From assembly GCF_014395785.1 (NCBI RefSeq), contig NZ_CP060713.1, forward strand, positions 276,501-340,500: a DNA stretch of 64,000 nucleotides, in the 5' to 3' direction. Of the stretch, positions 34,685 to 44,044 are shown in pieces (position 1 is the stretch's first letter; each line of letters opens with the position of its first letter). The translations under genes and the position numbers were made by a program. The notes beneath the pieces were generated by a model that searched no databases, was not told where the DNA came from, and worked only from the letters and a program-made list of their open reading frames with translations. This stretch comes from Nocardioides mesophilus. GTDB lineage: Bacteria > Actinomycetota > Actinomycetes > Propionibacteriales > Nocardioidaceae.

Positions 34685-36478
34685 ATGAGCAGCGCACCGG
34701 TGGAGACCGCCGACCAGCGGCACCAACCCCACTGGGAGAGCCAGCGAAGCTTCGACGAGCTGGGCCGCCCGCTCCGCGACACCACCTTCTGCGTGGTGGA
34801 CCTGGAGACCACCGGCGGATCCGCTCAGGGCGGTTCGATGATCACCGAGATCGGCGCGGTCAAGGTGCGCGGCGGAGAGGTGCTCGGTGAGTTCCAGACC
34901 CTGGTGAACCCGCACCAGGCGATCCCGCCCTTCATCGCGGTGCTCACGGGGATCACCGACTCCATGGTGGCGACCGCCCCCCGGATCGAGCAGGTCCTCC
35001 CCCAGTTCCTGGAGTTCGCCCGGGGCACCGTGCTGGTGGCGCACAACGCTCCGTTCGACGTAGGGTTCCTCAAACATTTCGCGGCACAGCAGCAACGCCC
35101 CTGGCCGGCCTTCGAGGTCCTCGACACCGCCAAGCTGGCCCGTCGGGTCGTGACCCGCGACGAGACGCCGAACTGCAAGCTCGGCTCCCTCGCCACCCTG
35201 TTCGGCAGCGCCACCACGCCCAACCACCGCGCGTTGTCGGATGCGCGCGCCACGGTGGATGTGCTGCACGGACTGATGGAGCGGCTGGGGAACCTCGGCG
35301 TCAACACGCTCGAGGAGCTGGCGACCTTCTCGGCCCGAGTCAGCACGGCCCAGCGACGCAAGCGCCACCTGGCCGAGGGGCTGCCGCATGCCCCGGGCGT
35401 GTACCTGTTTAAGGACGAACGAGGCCGGGTGCTCTATGTCGGCACCTCTAAGGACTTGCGCTCCCGTGTCCGCAGCTACTTCACCGCCTCGGAGACTCGC
35501 TCCCGCATGGGGGAGATGGTCAACCTGGCCGCCTCTGTCCAGGGAATCGAGTGCACGACGCCACTCGAGGCCGAGGTCCGGGAGCTCCGCCTGATCGCCG
35601 AGCACAAGCCCCGCTACAACCGCCGCTCGAGGTTCCCCGAGCGGGTCCACTGGATCAAGCTGACCGTAGAGCCGTGGCCCCGGCTGTCGTTGGTCCGGCA
35701 GGTCCTCGACGACGGCGCCGAGTACGTCGGACCGTTCGGCTCCAAGCGGACCGCCGAACGATCGTTGCTGGCGCTGCACGAGGCGTTCCCGATCCGCCAG
35801 TGCGGCGGGAGGATGGCGAAGAAGCCGTCGCTCACCGCCTGCGCTCTTGCGCAGATGGGCAAGTGCCTCTCTCCCTGCGACGGCAGCGTCGACGCGGAGA
35901 CCTATCACGCAGCCGTCGACGACCTGCGGGTCGCACTGTCCAGCCGACCCGACCTCGTGGTGGCGACGCTGACCGCCCGGATGGAGCTTCTCGCCTCGTC
36001 CGAGCGGTTCGAGGACGCCTCGTCCTGGCGGGACCGGCTCGCCGCATTCCTCCGCGGCACCGCCCGAACCCAGCGCCTCCAGGCCCTCACCCGCTGCTCG
36101 GAGGTGGTCGCGGCCCGACGCGAGGACGACCGGTGGGCGGTCCATGTCATCCGGCACGGTCGGCTGGCCGCCGCGGGCGTGATCCCCCACGGTGCTCACG
36201 CCGGCGACTGGGTCCTGGGCCTTCGGGCATCCGCCGAGACGGTCGTCCCAGGACCCGGCCCCACACCGGCGGCGACGGCCGAGGAGAGCGAGAAGCTCCT
36301 CAGGTGGCTCGAGTCCGACGGCGTCCGCCTCGTCCATGTCGAGGGCGACTGGACCTGCCCCGTGGGTGGTGCGACCAAGCACCTCAAGCTCCACGACGCC
36401 GTGCGCGAGTCGCGCGAGAGCCTCGTGCCGTTCGAGGATCGCCGCGGGCTGCGGCCCGAGCACCAACCGGTCCGATAG
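34685..36478 (+). CDS. DEDD exonuclease fused to a UvrC-like GIY-YIG domain
   Basis: 597 aa from the ATG at 34685; upstream in-frame codons belong to the opposite strand's genes. The N-terminal DnaQ-like domain (about 30-205) has VVDLETTGG, AHNAPFDVGF and HRALSDARAT, supplying the DEDD acidic residues and catalytic His. The GIY-YIG nuclease domain (about 235-320) has GVYLFKDERGRVLYVGTS. A UvrC-like region with Cys residues follows (CGGRM, CALAQMGKCLSPC). The fusion is known across actinobacteria (Rv2191 type). Role in DNA repair is inferred from the domains. Confidence 0.9.
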   Translation: MSSAPVETADQRHQPHWESQRSFDELGRPLRDTTFCVVDLETTGGSAQGGSMITEIGAVKVRGGEVLGEFQTLVNPHQAIPPFIAVLTGITDSMVATAPRIEQVLPQFLEFARGTVLVAHNAPFDVGFLKHFAAQQQRPWPAFEVLDTAKLARRVVTRDETPNCKLGSLATLFGSATTPNHRALSDARATVDVLHGLMERLGNLGVNTLEELATFSARVSTAQRRKRHLAEGLPHAPGVYLFKDERGRVLYVGTSKDLRSRVRSYFTASETRSRMGEMVNLAASVQGIECTTPLEAEVRELRLIAEHKPRYNRRSRFPERVHWIKLTVEPWPRLSLVRQVLDDGAEYVGPFGSKRTAERSLLALHEAFPIRQCGGRMAKKPSLTACALAQMGKCLSPCDGSVDAETYHAAVDDLRVALSSRPDLVVATLTARMELLASSERFEDASSWRDRLAAFLRGTARTQRLQALTRCSEVVAARREDDRWAVHVIRHGRLAAAGVIPHGAHAGDWVLGLRASAETVVPGPGPTPAATAEESEKLLRWLESDGVRLVHVEGDWTCPVGGATKHLKLHDAVRESRESLVPFEDRRGLRPEHQPVR

Positions 36479-36487
36479 CGTGACGTC

Positions 36488-36766
36488 ATGATCACTGCCA
36501 TCGTCTTCGTCAAGGCCGACGTCGCACGGATCCCCGAGGTCGCCGAGGAGATCGCAGCGCTCGAAGGCGTCAGCGAGGTCTACTCGGTGACCGGGCAGAT
36601 CGACCTGATCGCGCTGGTGCGGGTCCGCAACCACGAAGACGTGGCCGCTGTGGTGGCCGACAAGCTCAATAAGGTCCCCGGCGTGAGCGCGACCGAGACC
36701 CACATCGCGTTCCGGTCCTACTCCCAGCACGACCTGGAGTCGGCCTTCTCCCTCGGCCTCGACTGA
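36488..36766 (+). CDS. stand-alone Lrp/AsnC ligand-binding (RAM) domain protein
   Basis: 92 aa. The whole protein is an AsnC-type RAM domain: AIVFVKADVARIPEVAEEIAAL, EVYSVTGQIDLIALVRV, and a final helix-strand pair. No DNA-binding helix-turn-helix is present. Such proteins form rings and may sense amino acids. It starts 9 bp after the DEDD nuclease gene and converges on trpD, which suggests but does not prove a link with tryptophan. Confidence 0.87.
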   Translation: MITAIVFVKADVARIPEVAEEIAALEGVSEVYSVTGQIDLIALVRVRNHEDVAAVVADKLNKVPGVSATETHIAFRSYSQHDLESAFSLGLD

Positions 36767-36794
36767 CGCCAGTCCGTCGGAGTAACCGGCTGGG

Positions 36795-37835
36795 TCAGCT
36801 AGACGCTTCGGCCGAGGCGGCGACCCAGCGGTCCAAAATATCCGCGGCGGCGCCGGAGTCGAGGGCCTGCTGCGCTCGGGCGATCCCGGCGCTCAGCCGG
36901 TCGGCCATCGGGCCGGCCTCGGCGGCGTGGACGGCCAGCGCCGCCCCGGCGTTGAGCACCACCGCGTCCCGGACCTGACCCGGCTCACCGGCCACCAGCC
37001 GGCGTACGACGTCGGCGTTGTAGGCGGCGTCCCGGCCGCGCAGGCCCTCCGCCGTGCCGCCGCCGAGCCCGAAGTCGGCGGGGTCGACCGTGAACTGCTC
37101 GACCGCGCCGCCGGTCACCGCCCACACCTGCGAGGTGGTGGTGGTGGTCAGCTCGTCGAGGCCGTCGTCGCCGCGGAACACCCAGGCGTCGACGCCGCGG
37201 CGGGCGAACACGCCGGCCATCAGCGGCGCCATCCGCGGGTCCGCGCAGCCGATCGCCTGCGCCTCCGGGCGGGCCGGGTGCGCCAGCGGGCCGAGGAAGT
37301 TGAAGGTGGTGCCGATGCCGAGCTCGCGACGCGGTACGGCGGCGTGGCGCAACGCCGGGTGGAACGCGGCGGCGAAGCAGAAGGTGATCCCGACCTCCTC
37401 CCCCACCGCGGCCACCTGGTCCGCGGGCAGGTCCAGCCGGATCCCGAGCGCCTCGAGCACGTCGGCGGAGCCGGCCTTGGACGACGCCGACCGGTTGCCG
37501 TGCTTGACCACGTGCGCACCGGCGCCGGCGGCGACGATCGCGGCCATCGTGGAGATGTTCACCGACATCGACCGGTCGCCGCCGGTGCCGACGACGTCGA
37601 GCACGCGCCCGGACACCTTCAGCGGCGTGGCCTTGGCGTACATCGCGGCGACGAGGCCCTCGAGCTCGTCGATCGTCTCGCCCTTGCCCCGCAGCGCCAC
37701 CGCGAAGCCGGCGATCTGGCTGGGGGTGGCCTCGCCGGCGAGGATCTCCCCCATCGCCCAGGCGGTCTGCTCGGTCGAGAGGTCGGTGCGCGCGACGAGC
37801 GCGGACAGCACCTCCGGCCAGCTGTGGTCGGTCAT
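36795..37835 (-). CDS. trpD: anthranilate phosphoribosyltransferase
   Basis: 346 aa. Catalyses anthranilate plus PRPP to phosphoribosylanthranilate, the second step of tryptophan synthesis. [17 protein letters not shown] binds [25 protein letters not shown] contains the anthranilate site, and [10 protein letters not shown] follows. Length is typical. No other trp gene lies nearby, matching the isolated Rv2192c. It is 14 bp downstream of the receiver-domain gene. Confidence 0.95.
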   Translation of the reverse strand: MTDHSWPEVLSALVARTDLSTEQTAWAMGEILAGEATPSQIAGFAVALRGKGETIDELEGLVAAMYAKATPLKVSGRVLDVVGTGGDRSMSVNISTMAAIVAAGAGAHVVKHGNRSASSKAGSADVLEALGIRLDLPADQVAAVGEEVGITFCFAAAFHPALRHAAVPRRELGIGTTFNFLGPLAHPARPEAQAIGCADPRMAPLMAGVFARRGVDAWVFRGDDGLDELTTTTTSQVWAVTGGAVEQFTVDPADFGLGGGTAEGLRGRDAAYNADVVRRLVAGEPGQVRDAVVLNAGAALAVHAAEAGPMADRLSAGIARAQQALDSGAAADILDRWVAASAEASS

Positions 37836-37849
37836 CGGCGGGTGGCCGG

Positions 37850-38260
37850 TCAGGCCGGGACGCGCGCCTTGAGGAGCCGGGTCACGGCCTCGGCGAGCTG
37901 CAGCGGGTCGATGGGATGCGGGACGGCGGCCTCGGCGCGCGACCAGGTGGCGAGCCAGGCGTCCTGCGGGCGGCCGGTGAGCACCAGGATCGGCGGGCAG
38001 CGGAAGATCTCGTCCTTCATCTGCTTGGCGATCCCCATCCCGCCGGCGGGCGTGGCCTCGCCGTCGAGGATGGCCAGCGCGATCTCCCCGGAGTCCATCT
38101 GCTGGATCACGACCGGCTCGGTCGCCACCTCGACGTACTCCAGCTCCGGCAGGTCCGGGTGCGGGCGGCGTCCGAGGGCCAGCATCACCTGGCTGCGGGT
38201 GTTCGCGTCGTCGCTGTAGACGAGCACCTTCAACGGCTGGTCGCTCTGCGCTTCGGTCAC
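37850..38260 (-). CDS. single-domain receiver protein with atypical switch residue
   Basis: 136 aa. CheY-like: acidic pair in VYSDDANT, a likely phospho-acceptor Asp in [12 protein letters not shown], and a Thr in ILVLTGR. The usual Lys near the end is replaced by His in PHPIDPLQ. There is no output domain. It is directly upstream of trpD on the same strand. It may act by protein contact or may be phosphorylation-independent. No kinase is adjacent. Confidence 0.78.
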   Translation of the reverse strand: MTEAQSDQPLKVLVYSDDANTRSQVMLALGRRPHPDLPELEYVEVATEPVVIQQMDSGEIALAILDGEATPAGGMGIAKQMKDEIFRCPPILVLTGRPQDAWLATWSRAEAAVPHPIDPLQLAEAVTRLLKARVPA

Positions 38261-38270
38261 GCCGCAGATG

Positions 38271-39176
38271 CTACCGGTTCTCCAACCGGTCGAGCCGCCG
38301 GTCCTCCCGGGCCGCCTCGCGCATCGAGGAGCGCGCCCACTGGGTGAACAGCACCGCCAGGAACAGCAGCCCGACCAGGTCGCCGGAGCCCCACAGGATC
38401 CCGCCGGCCAGGTGCTGGTCGGCGGCCGGGTCGGGCAGCCAGGTGAGACCGGCGGCCTCGGGCAGCGCGCGGTACCAGGAGCCGCCGATCAGCTCCTGCT
38501 GGCCCATGATCGTGACCCCGAGGAAGGCGTGGAACGGCAGCGTCAGGAACACCATCAGCAGCCGGAACGGGTAGCCCACCCGGCCCGGCACCGGGTCGGC
38601 GCCGACCAGCGGCCAGAAGAACAGCGAGCCGACCAGCACGAGGTGCACGTGCATCATCTCGTGGACGAAGGTCGACCGCAGCGACGCGTCGTACCAGCCG
38701 GTGAAGTAGAGCGCCCACGGGCTGATCACGAACAGCGTGAACGTGAGCGGCGCGAAGGTCAGCACCTGGGCGACCCGGGAGTGCAGCACCGCCAGCAGCC
38801 AGGACCGCGGCCGGGCCGCCAGCGTGCGCAGCGCCAGCGTCACCGGCGCCCCCAACGCCAGCAGCAGCGGCACCACCATCGAGAGCAGCATGTGCTGGAC
38901 CATGTGCACCGAGAGCAGCGCGGTGTCGTAGGCGCCCAGCCCCGACATCGTGGCGAACGCGAAGATCCCCATCCCGAACACCACGAAGCTGACCGTGCGC
39001 ATCACCGGCCACCGGTCCCCGCGGGAGTGCAGCACCCGGACGCCGTACAGGTAGGCACCGGCCACCCAGACCAGCGCGACGAACAGGAACGGATCGAGCG
39101 TCCAGCCGGTGAAGACCCGGCCCAGGCTGAACGGCGCTAGACCGGTCAGCTCGGAGGCGTCGGCGAAGATGCTCAC
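38271..39176 (-). CDS. ctaG: CtaG-like cytochrome c oxidase assembly protein
   Basis: 301 aa from a GTG with GGAGG just upstream. About seven membrane segments are seen, with conserved His in [14 protein letters not shown] and [20 protein letters not shown], a pattern of caa3_CtaG proteins thought to handle copper for the oxidase CuB site. It is divergent from ctaE, with 121 bp between, in a region otherwise devoted to the aa3 branch. The conserved His-rich helices support copper binding by analogy only. Confidence 0.87.
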   Translation of the reverse strand: MSIFADASELTGLAPFSLGRVFTGWTLDPFLFVALVWVAGAYLYGVRVLHSRGDRWPVMRTVSFVVFGMGIFAFATMSGLGAYDTALLSVHMVQHMLLSMVVPLLLALGAPVTLALRTLAARPRSWLLAVLHSRVAQVLTFAPLTFTLFVISPWALYFTGWYDASLRSTFVHEMMHVHLVLVGSLFFWPLVGADPVPGRVGYPFRLLMVFLTLPFHAFLGVTIMGQQELIGGSWYRALPEAAGLTWLPDPAADQHLAGGILWGSGDLVGLLFLAVLFTQWARSSMREAAREDRRLDRLENR

Positions 39177-39297
39177 GGCCTCCAGCCTAGGTCGCCGCCG
39201 CCCGCCTGAGCGCGGCGGGATCCGACCCGCGACACCGGCTGAGAGCCCCGTAAATAGCCGATGTGAAGTTTTCAACCACGGAACTAGGGGGGTCGCC

Positions 39298-39975
39298 ATG
39301 TCGTTGTCACCAGGTTCCCGACATAATGGCGAGGTGGCCACGACAGCGACTGCGATCCCGGCATCCCGGCTCCACGGGCACCACGACCGACCGAGCATGG
39401 TCAGCGTCGGAACGATCATCTGGCTCTCCAGTGAGCTGATGTTCTTCGCGGCGCTGTTCGCGAGCTACTTCACCATCCGCGCGGTGTCCCCCGGCCTGTG
39501 GAGCCAGGAGACCCAGCTGCTCAACGTGCCGTTCGCGACGGTCAACACCACGGTGCTGGTGCTGTCCTCGCTGACCTGCCAGCTCGGCGTCTTCGCGGCC
39601 GAGCGCGGCCAGGTCGGCCGCAGCGGCGGGCTGTTCCAGGTCAAGGGCTGGGGGCTGCGCGAGTGGTTCGTGCTGACCTACGTCATGGGTGCCTTCTTCA
39701 TCGGCGGCCAGGCGCTGGAGTACGCCGAGCTGATCCACGAGGGCGTCACGATTCCGTCCTCGGCCTACGGCACGATGTTCTTCTTGACCACCGGCTTCCA
39801 CGGCCTGCACGTGACCGGTGGGCTCATCGCCTTCCTGCTCGTCCTGGGCCGCACCTTCATGGCCCGCAAGTTCACGCATGAGCAAGCCGTCAGCGCGATC
39901 GTCGTGTCCTACTACTGGCACTTCGTCGACGTGGTGTGGATCGGTCTGTTCGCGACCATCTACCTGATCAAGTAG
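39298..39975 (+). CDS. ctaE: cytochrome c oxidase subunit III
   Basis: 225 aa. The ATG at 39298 has AGGGGGG upstream at good spacing; a GTG at 39334 is a weaker alternative. Five membrane segments are seen, with subunit III blocks [33 protein letters not shown] and [15 protein letters not shown]. Part of the aa3 oxidase in the membrane. First gene of the ctaE-qcrCAB operon, 36 bp before qcrC, the order found in mycobacteria and corynebacteria. Confidence 0.95.
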   Translation: MSLSPGSRHNGEVATTATAIPASRLHGHHDRPSMVSVGTIIWLSSELMFFAALFASYFTIRAVSPGLWSQETQLLNVPFATVNTTVLVLSSLTCQLGVFAAERGQVGRSGGLFQVKGWGLREWFVLTYVMGAFFIGGQALEYAELIHEGVTIPSSAYGTMFFLTTGFHGLHVTGGLIAFLLVLGRTFMARKFTHEQAVSAIVVSYYWHFVDVVWIGLFATIYLIK

Positions 39976-40011
39976 TCACCTAGTCACCAGAACCAGATAC
40001 GAGGACTATTC

Positions 40012-40881
40012 GTGCGACTCCTGACCGACCGGCTCTCACGCCGGCTGTCCGCCCGGCGCCGGAGCAGGTACGCCGGTGCTGTGGTCATGCTTCTCGGACT
40101 GCTCATGACCGGCGGGGCGTACGCCGCCCTCTCCCCTGCGCAGGCCTCCAGCGAGGCCTCCGACCAGTCGACGGTCGAACAGGGCCGCCAGCTGTTCCTG
40201 GTCGGCTGCGCCTCCTGCCACGGCAAGAACGGCGAGGGCGTCAGCACCCAGAACGGCACCATCTACGGCCCGCCGCTCGCCGGCGTGGGCGCGGCCGCCG
40301 TCGACTTCCAGGTCGGCACCGGCCGGATGCCGATGGCCCGTCCCGGCCAGCAGGCTCCGGTCAAGGACGTGACCTACTCCCCCGCCGAGATCGAGGCGCT
40401 GGCGGCGTACGTCGCCTCCCTGGGCCCCGGCCCGGCCGTCCCGCAGCAGAGCGCCTACGACCCGAGCACGATCCCCGAGGACGAGCTCAACGACTCGATC
40501 GTCCGCGGCGGCCAGTTCTTCCGCACCAACTGCACGGCCTGCCACAACTTCGCCGGCTCCGGCGGCGCGCTGCCCCAGGGCAAGTACGCCCCCAGCCTCA
40601 ACGGCGTCACCCCCAAGCACATCTACGAGGCCCTGATCACCGGCCCGCAGCAGATGCCGGTCTTCTCCGACGGCGTCCTGAAGCCTGACGAGAAGCGCGA
40701 CATCATCGCCTACCTCAAGAGCTTCGACGAGACCCCGAACTACGGCGGCGCCAGCCTCGGCAACTACGGCCCGGTGGCCGAGGGTGCCTTCGCCTGGCTG
40801 GTCGGCATCGGTGCCTGCGTCGGCTTCGCGGTCTGGATCGCCTCGCACTCCGTGCGTTCGAAGAAGGGAACCAAGGCGTGA
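40012..40881 (+). CDS. qcrC: diheme cytochrome c subunit of the bc1 complex
   Basis: 289 aa from GTG. An N-terminal membrane segment (residues 20-42), two c-type heme sites CASCH and CTACH about 110 residues apart, and a C-terminal membrane anchor (AFAWLVGIGACVGFAVWIA). The two hemes pass electrons directly from the bc1 complex to CtaC, replacing a soluble cytochrome c. This is the actinobacterial supercomplex arrangement. It overlaps qcrA by 4 bases. Confidence 0.96.
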   Translation: MRLLTDRLSRRLSARRRSRYAGAVVMLLGLLMTGGAYAALSPAQASSEASDQSTVEQGRQLFLVGCASCHGKNGEGVSTQNGTIYGPPLAGVGAAAVDFQVGTGRMPMARPGQQAPVKDVTYSPAEIEALAAYVASLGPGPAVPQQSAYDPSTIPEDELNDSIVRGGQFFRTNCTACHNFAGSGGALPQGKYAPSLNGVTPKHIYEALITGPQQMPVFSDGVLKPDEKRDIIAYLKSFDETPNYGGASLGNYGPVAEGAFAWLVGIGACVGFAVWIASHSVRSKKGTKA

Positions 40882-41927
40882 GCGACGAGCACTCCCGGGA
40901 CCTCGTCCGGCGGGAGCCGATGGACGAGCCGATCCCGAACCCGGGGCTTCACGAGCACGAGCCACGCCCCACCGACGTCGAAGAGGCCGCCGCGAAGCGC
41001 GCCGAGCGGCAGATCGCCACGATGTTCGGCCTCTCGAGCGTCTTCGCCGTCCTGTTCGTGGTCTGCTACTTCGTCTTCGACATCGGCGACGACTGGGACT
41101 CGATCCTCGGCTTCGGCGCCTCCACCGTCACCCTCGGGCTCACCCTCGGCATGGCGCTGCTGCTGATCGGCATCGCCGCCATCCAGTGGGCCCGCAAGCT
41201 GATGAGCGACGTCGAGATCGTCGAGATGCGGCACCCCGCCGCCTCCCCCGAGAGCGACCGCGAGCAGGCCATCGCCTCGTTCAACGCCGGCGTCAGCGAC
41301 TCCGGCATCGGCCGGCGCCCCCTCATCCGCAACTCGATGATCGGTGCGCTGGCCGCCCTCGGCCTCCCCGCGATCGTCGCGCTGCGCGACCTCGGCCCGC
41401 TGCCCGGCGACAAGCTGTCCAAGACCGTGTGGGCCAAGGGCGTCCGGGTCGTCAACGACGTCTCCGGCATCCCGATCAAGCCCTCCGACGTGGTCATCGG
41501 CCAGCTGGTCAACGGTGAGCCCGGTCTGTTCTTCCAGGAGAACGAGGAGGGCGAGCCGCTCTTCGAGGGCACCGAGCTGCTCCAGGCGAAGGCCAAGGCC
41601 GCGGTCATCATGGTCCGGATGCGGCCCGACGAGATCACGCCCACCAAGGAGCGCGAGAACTGGGGCATCGACGGCATCCTGTGCTACTCCAAGATCTGCA
41701 CCCACGTCGGGTGCCCGATCTCCCTGTGGGAGCAACAGACCCACCACCTGCTCTGCCCGTGCCACCAGTCGACCTTCGACCTGGCGGACAACGGCAAGGT
41801 GGTCTTCGGGCCGGCGGCCCGGCCACTCCCCCAGCTGCCCCTCATGCTGGACGACGAGGGTTACATCGTCGCCCAGAGCGACTTCTTGGAGCCGGTCGGC
41901 CCCAGCTACTGGGAACGTGGTGAGTGA
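40878..41927 (+). CDS. qcrA: Rieske iron-sulfur subunit of the bc1 complex
   Basis: 349 aa from GTG. Three membrane segments (near residues 52-70, 77-97 and 155-175) precede the Rieske domain. The [2Fe-2S] ligands are readable as CTHVGC and CPCHQST, about 20 residues apart. Three membrane helices rather than one are typical of actinobacterial QcrA. Lies between qcrC (4-base overlap) and qcrB (3-bp gap). Confidence 0.95.
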   Translation: MSDEHSRDLVRREPMDEPIPNPGLHEHEPRPTDVEEAAAKRAERQIATMFGLSSVFAVLFVVCYFVFDIGDDWDSILGFGASTVTLGLTLGMALLLIGIAAIQWARKLMSDVEIVEMRHPAASPESDREQAIASFNAGVSDSGIGRRPLIRNSMIGALAALGLPAIVALRDLGPLPGDKLSKTVWAKGVRVVNDVSGIPIKPSDVVIGQLVNGEPGLFFQENEEGEPLFEGTELLQAKAKAAVIMVRMRPDEITPTKERENWGIDGILCYSKICTHVGCPISLWEQQTHHLLCPCHQSTFDLADNGKVVFGPAARPLPQLPLMLDDEGYIVAQSDFLEPVGPSYWERGE

Positions 41928-41930
41928 TCG

Positions 41931-43706
41931 ATGAGCTATGCGACGTCCAACGGCAAGACGGCCGCCAGGGCCAAGAAGGGCAACCCGGTCGGCAGCACCG
42001 CCACCTGGCTGGACGAGCGGCTCGGCCTGGCCACGCTGGCCAAGAAGCAGATCCGCAAGGTCTTCCCGGACCACTGGTCCTTCATGCTCGGCGAGATCGC
42101 GCTGTGGAGCTTCGTGATCCTGCTGCTCACCGGCACCTTCCTGACCCTCTGGTTCAAGCCGAGCATGTCCGAGGTCGTCTACAACGGCCCCTACGACCAA
42201 CTGCGCGGCATGCAGATGTCGGAGGCCTACGCCTCCACGCTGCACATCTCCTTCGACGTGCGCGGCGGCCTGCTGATGCGGCAGATCCACCACTGGTCGG
42301 CGATGCTGTTCATCGCCGCGATGTTCGTGCACATGATGCGGGTGTTCTTCACCGGCGCGTTCCGCAAGCCGCGTGAGCTCAACTGGGTGATCGGGTGCCT
42401 GCTGCTGCTGCTCGGCTCGCTCGAGGGCTTCACCGGCTACTCGCTGCCCGACGACCTGCTCTCGGGCACCGGCATCCGGGCCGCGGACGGCTTCATGAAG
42501 TCGATGCCCGTCGTCGGCACCTACATGTCGTTCTTCCTCTTCGGCGGCGAGTTCCCCGGCGACGCGATCATCTCGCGGCTCTACACCGCCCACGTGCTGC
42601 TGATCCCAGGCGTCCTGCTGGCGCTGATCGGCGCGCACATGCTGCTGCTGGTCTTCCACAAGCACACCCAGTGGCCCGGCCCCGGCCGGACCAACGAGAA
42701 CGTGGTCGGCTACCCGCTGCTGCCGATCTACGCCGCGAAGGCCGGTGGCTTCTTCTTCATCGTCTTCGGCCTCACCGCGCTGATGGGTGGCCTGCTCACC
42801 ATCAACCCGATCTGGCGCTACGGCCCCTACGACCCCTCCCAGGTGACCGCCGGCTCCCAGCCGGACTGGTACATGGGCTGGCCCGACGGCGCGCTGCGCA
42901 TCATGCCGGGCTGGGAGACCCACCTCTTCGGCTTCACGCTGAGCTGGAACGTCTTCCTGCCGATCATCGTGCTGCCCGGCGTGATGTTCACGATCCTGCT
43001 CGTGCTGCCCTTCATCGAGCAGTGGATCACCGGCGACAAGCGGGAGCACCACCTGCTCCAGCGGCCGCGCAACGCCCCGAACCGGACGGCCACCATGGTC
43101 GCGCTGATGACCTTCATCGGCCTGCTCTGGATGGCCGGCGGCAACGACATCCTCGCGGTGCTGTTCAACCTGAACCTGAACTACATCACCTGGTTCATGC
43201 GCGTCGCGGTGTTCGTCGGCCCGGTGCTGGCGTTCATCATCACGCGTCGCTGGTGCATCTCGCTCCAGCGCGCCGACGAGGCCATGCTGCTGCACGGCTA
43301 CGAGACCGGCGTGATCATGCGCTCCCCCGAGGGCGCCTACGCCGAGAAGCACTCCCCCATCTCGGTCGACGAGGCCTACACCCTCACCGCCCGGGACCGG
43401 GACCCGATCATGGAGCTGCCGACGGCGGCCGACGAGAACGGCGTGGCCAACCGCAAGGTCCAGCTGCGCCGCCTCCGGGTCAAGCTCAACCACTTCTGGT
43501 TCTCGCACAATGTCCAGAAGCCGACCGCAGCGCAGCTCGAGGAGGCGCAGCAACACGCCGCGCACGAGCTGGCAGCCGCGGAGGACGGGCACCAGCACAT
43601 CGTCGGCGACTACACCGGCGAGTACGAGCTCGACGGCCGCCCCGCCGACGGGCACCAGTTCGACGGTCGGCACTCGACCGAGGGCGAGGAGCTCCGGCAG
43701 CACTAG
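41931..43706 (+). CDS. qcrB: cytochrome b subunit of the bc1 complex
   Basis: 591 aa. Eight or nine membrane segments are seen, with heme-ligand His pairs in the QIHHWSAMLFIAAMFVHMM and TAHVLLIPGVLLALIGAHML regions. The quinol-oxidation site motif is present as the PDW of SQPDWYMGW. A hydrophilic C-terminal tail of about 150 residues is longer than in mitochondrial cytochrome b, as is usual in actinobacteria. Last gene of the operon, followed by a strong hairpin. Confidence 0.95.
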   Translation: MSYATSNGKTAARAKKGNPVGSTATWLDERLGLATLAKKQIRKVFPDHWSFMLGEIALWSFVILLLTGTFLTLWFKPSMSEVVYNGPYDQLRGMQMSEAYASTLHISFDVRGGLLMRQIHHWSAMLFIAAMFVHMMRVFFTGAFRKPRELNWVIGCLLLLLGSLEGFTGYSLPDDLLSGTGIRAADGFMKSMPVVGTYMSFFLFGGEFPGDAIISRLYTAHVLLIPGVLLALIGAHMLLLVFHKHTQWPGPGRTNENVVGYPLLPIYAAKAGGFFFIVFGLTALMGGLLTINPIWRYGPYDPSQVTAGSQPDWYMGWPDGALRIMPGWETHLFGFTLSWNVFLPIIVLPGVMFTILLVLPFIEQWITGDKREHHLLQRPRNAPNRTATMVALMTFIGLLWMAGGNDILAVLFNLNLNYITWFMRVAVFVGPVLAFIITRRWCISLQRADEAMLLHGYETGVIMRSPEGAYAEKHSPISVDEAYTLTARDRDPIMELPTAADENGVANRKVQLRRLRVKLNHFWFSHNVQKPTAAQLEEAQQHAAHELAAAEDGHQHIVGDYTGEYELDGRPADGHQFDGRHSTEGEELRQH

Positions 43707-43732
43707 CTCCGGCTCCCCCGCTCCAGCTCCTC

Positions 43733-43765
43733 GAGGCCCCCGCAGCGTCCTGCTGCGGGGGCCTC
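43733..43765 (+). terminator. hairpin terminator after qcrCAB
   Basis: A perfect 14-bp stem, GAGGCCCCCGCAGC (43733-43746) with GCTGCGGGGGCCTC (43752-43765), and a 5-base loop, 27 bp after the qcrB stop. There is no T run, as is common for actinobacterial hairpin terminators. Confidence 0.8.
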
Positions 43766-43817
43766 AGCACGTCGTACGCCGCCCGCGGCCCGAGACACCG
43801 CCGCCACCACCGCCGCC

Positions 43818-43944
43818 GCCGCCGAAATCGAGCACAGCCGCTGTTCCGGCCGCCCGACCCGTCCTGCCGGCCGCCGAAGCCGAGCACAGCCGTAGTTCCG
43901 GCCGCCCAACCCGCGCCACCCGCCGCCGAAATCGAGCACAGCCG
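43818..43944. repeat. array A: three copies of a 52-bp-period repeat
   Basis: The conserved core, on the minus strand CGGCTGTGCTCGATTTCGGC, lies at the same register in three units whose 23-base conserved segments start at 43818, 43870 and 43922, a constant period of 52 bp. Copy 2 has two changes in the core. The bases after copies 1 and 2 (TGTTCCGGCCGCCC, AGTTCCGGCCGCCC) are also conserved. The 338-bp gap between qcrB and the DUF559 gene holds only the terminator and this array. The same family occurs inverted at 47205-47379. Confidence 0.9.
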
Positions 43945-44044
43945 CGCTTCTGGACCCGGGTCGCTGCCGCCCGACTTCCTGCAGCCGTCGCGGGGCTGTG
44001 GACAGCGGCCGACGTCGTACCCGGAAATCCGGCACGCTCCCGAG

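Noticed and set aside
34595-36730. Upstream extension of the zinc-ribbon gene frame
   Set aside because: The frame is open for 794 codons only because it is antisense to the DEDD nuclease. The ATG at 34594 has a ribosome site and the protein changes character there.
40764-43703. Open frame of 979 codons on the minus strand
   Set aside because: It is antisense to qcrC, qcrA and qcrB, all of which show full family motifs. Its protein is a run of His, Asp, Val, Gln and Arg typical of shadow frames in high-GC DNA.
43818-43944. CRISPR array or REP-type palindrome at array A
   Set aside because: The spacers between cores are partly conserved rather than unique, there are only three units, and the core is not a perfect palindrome.
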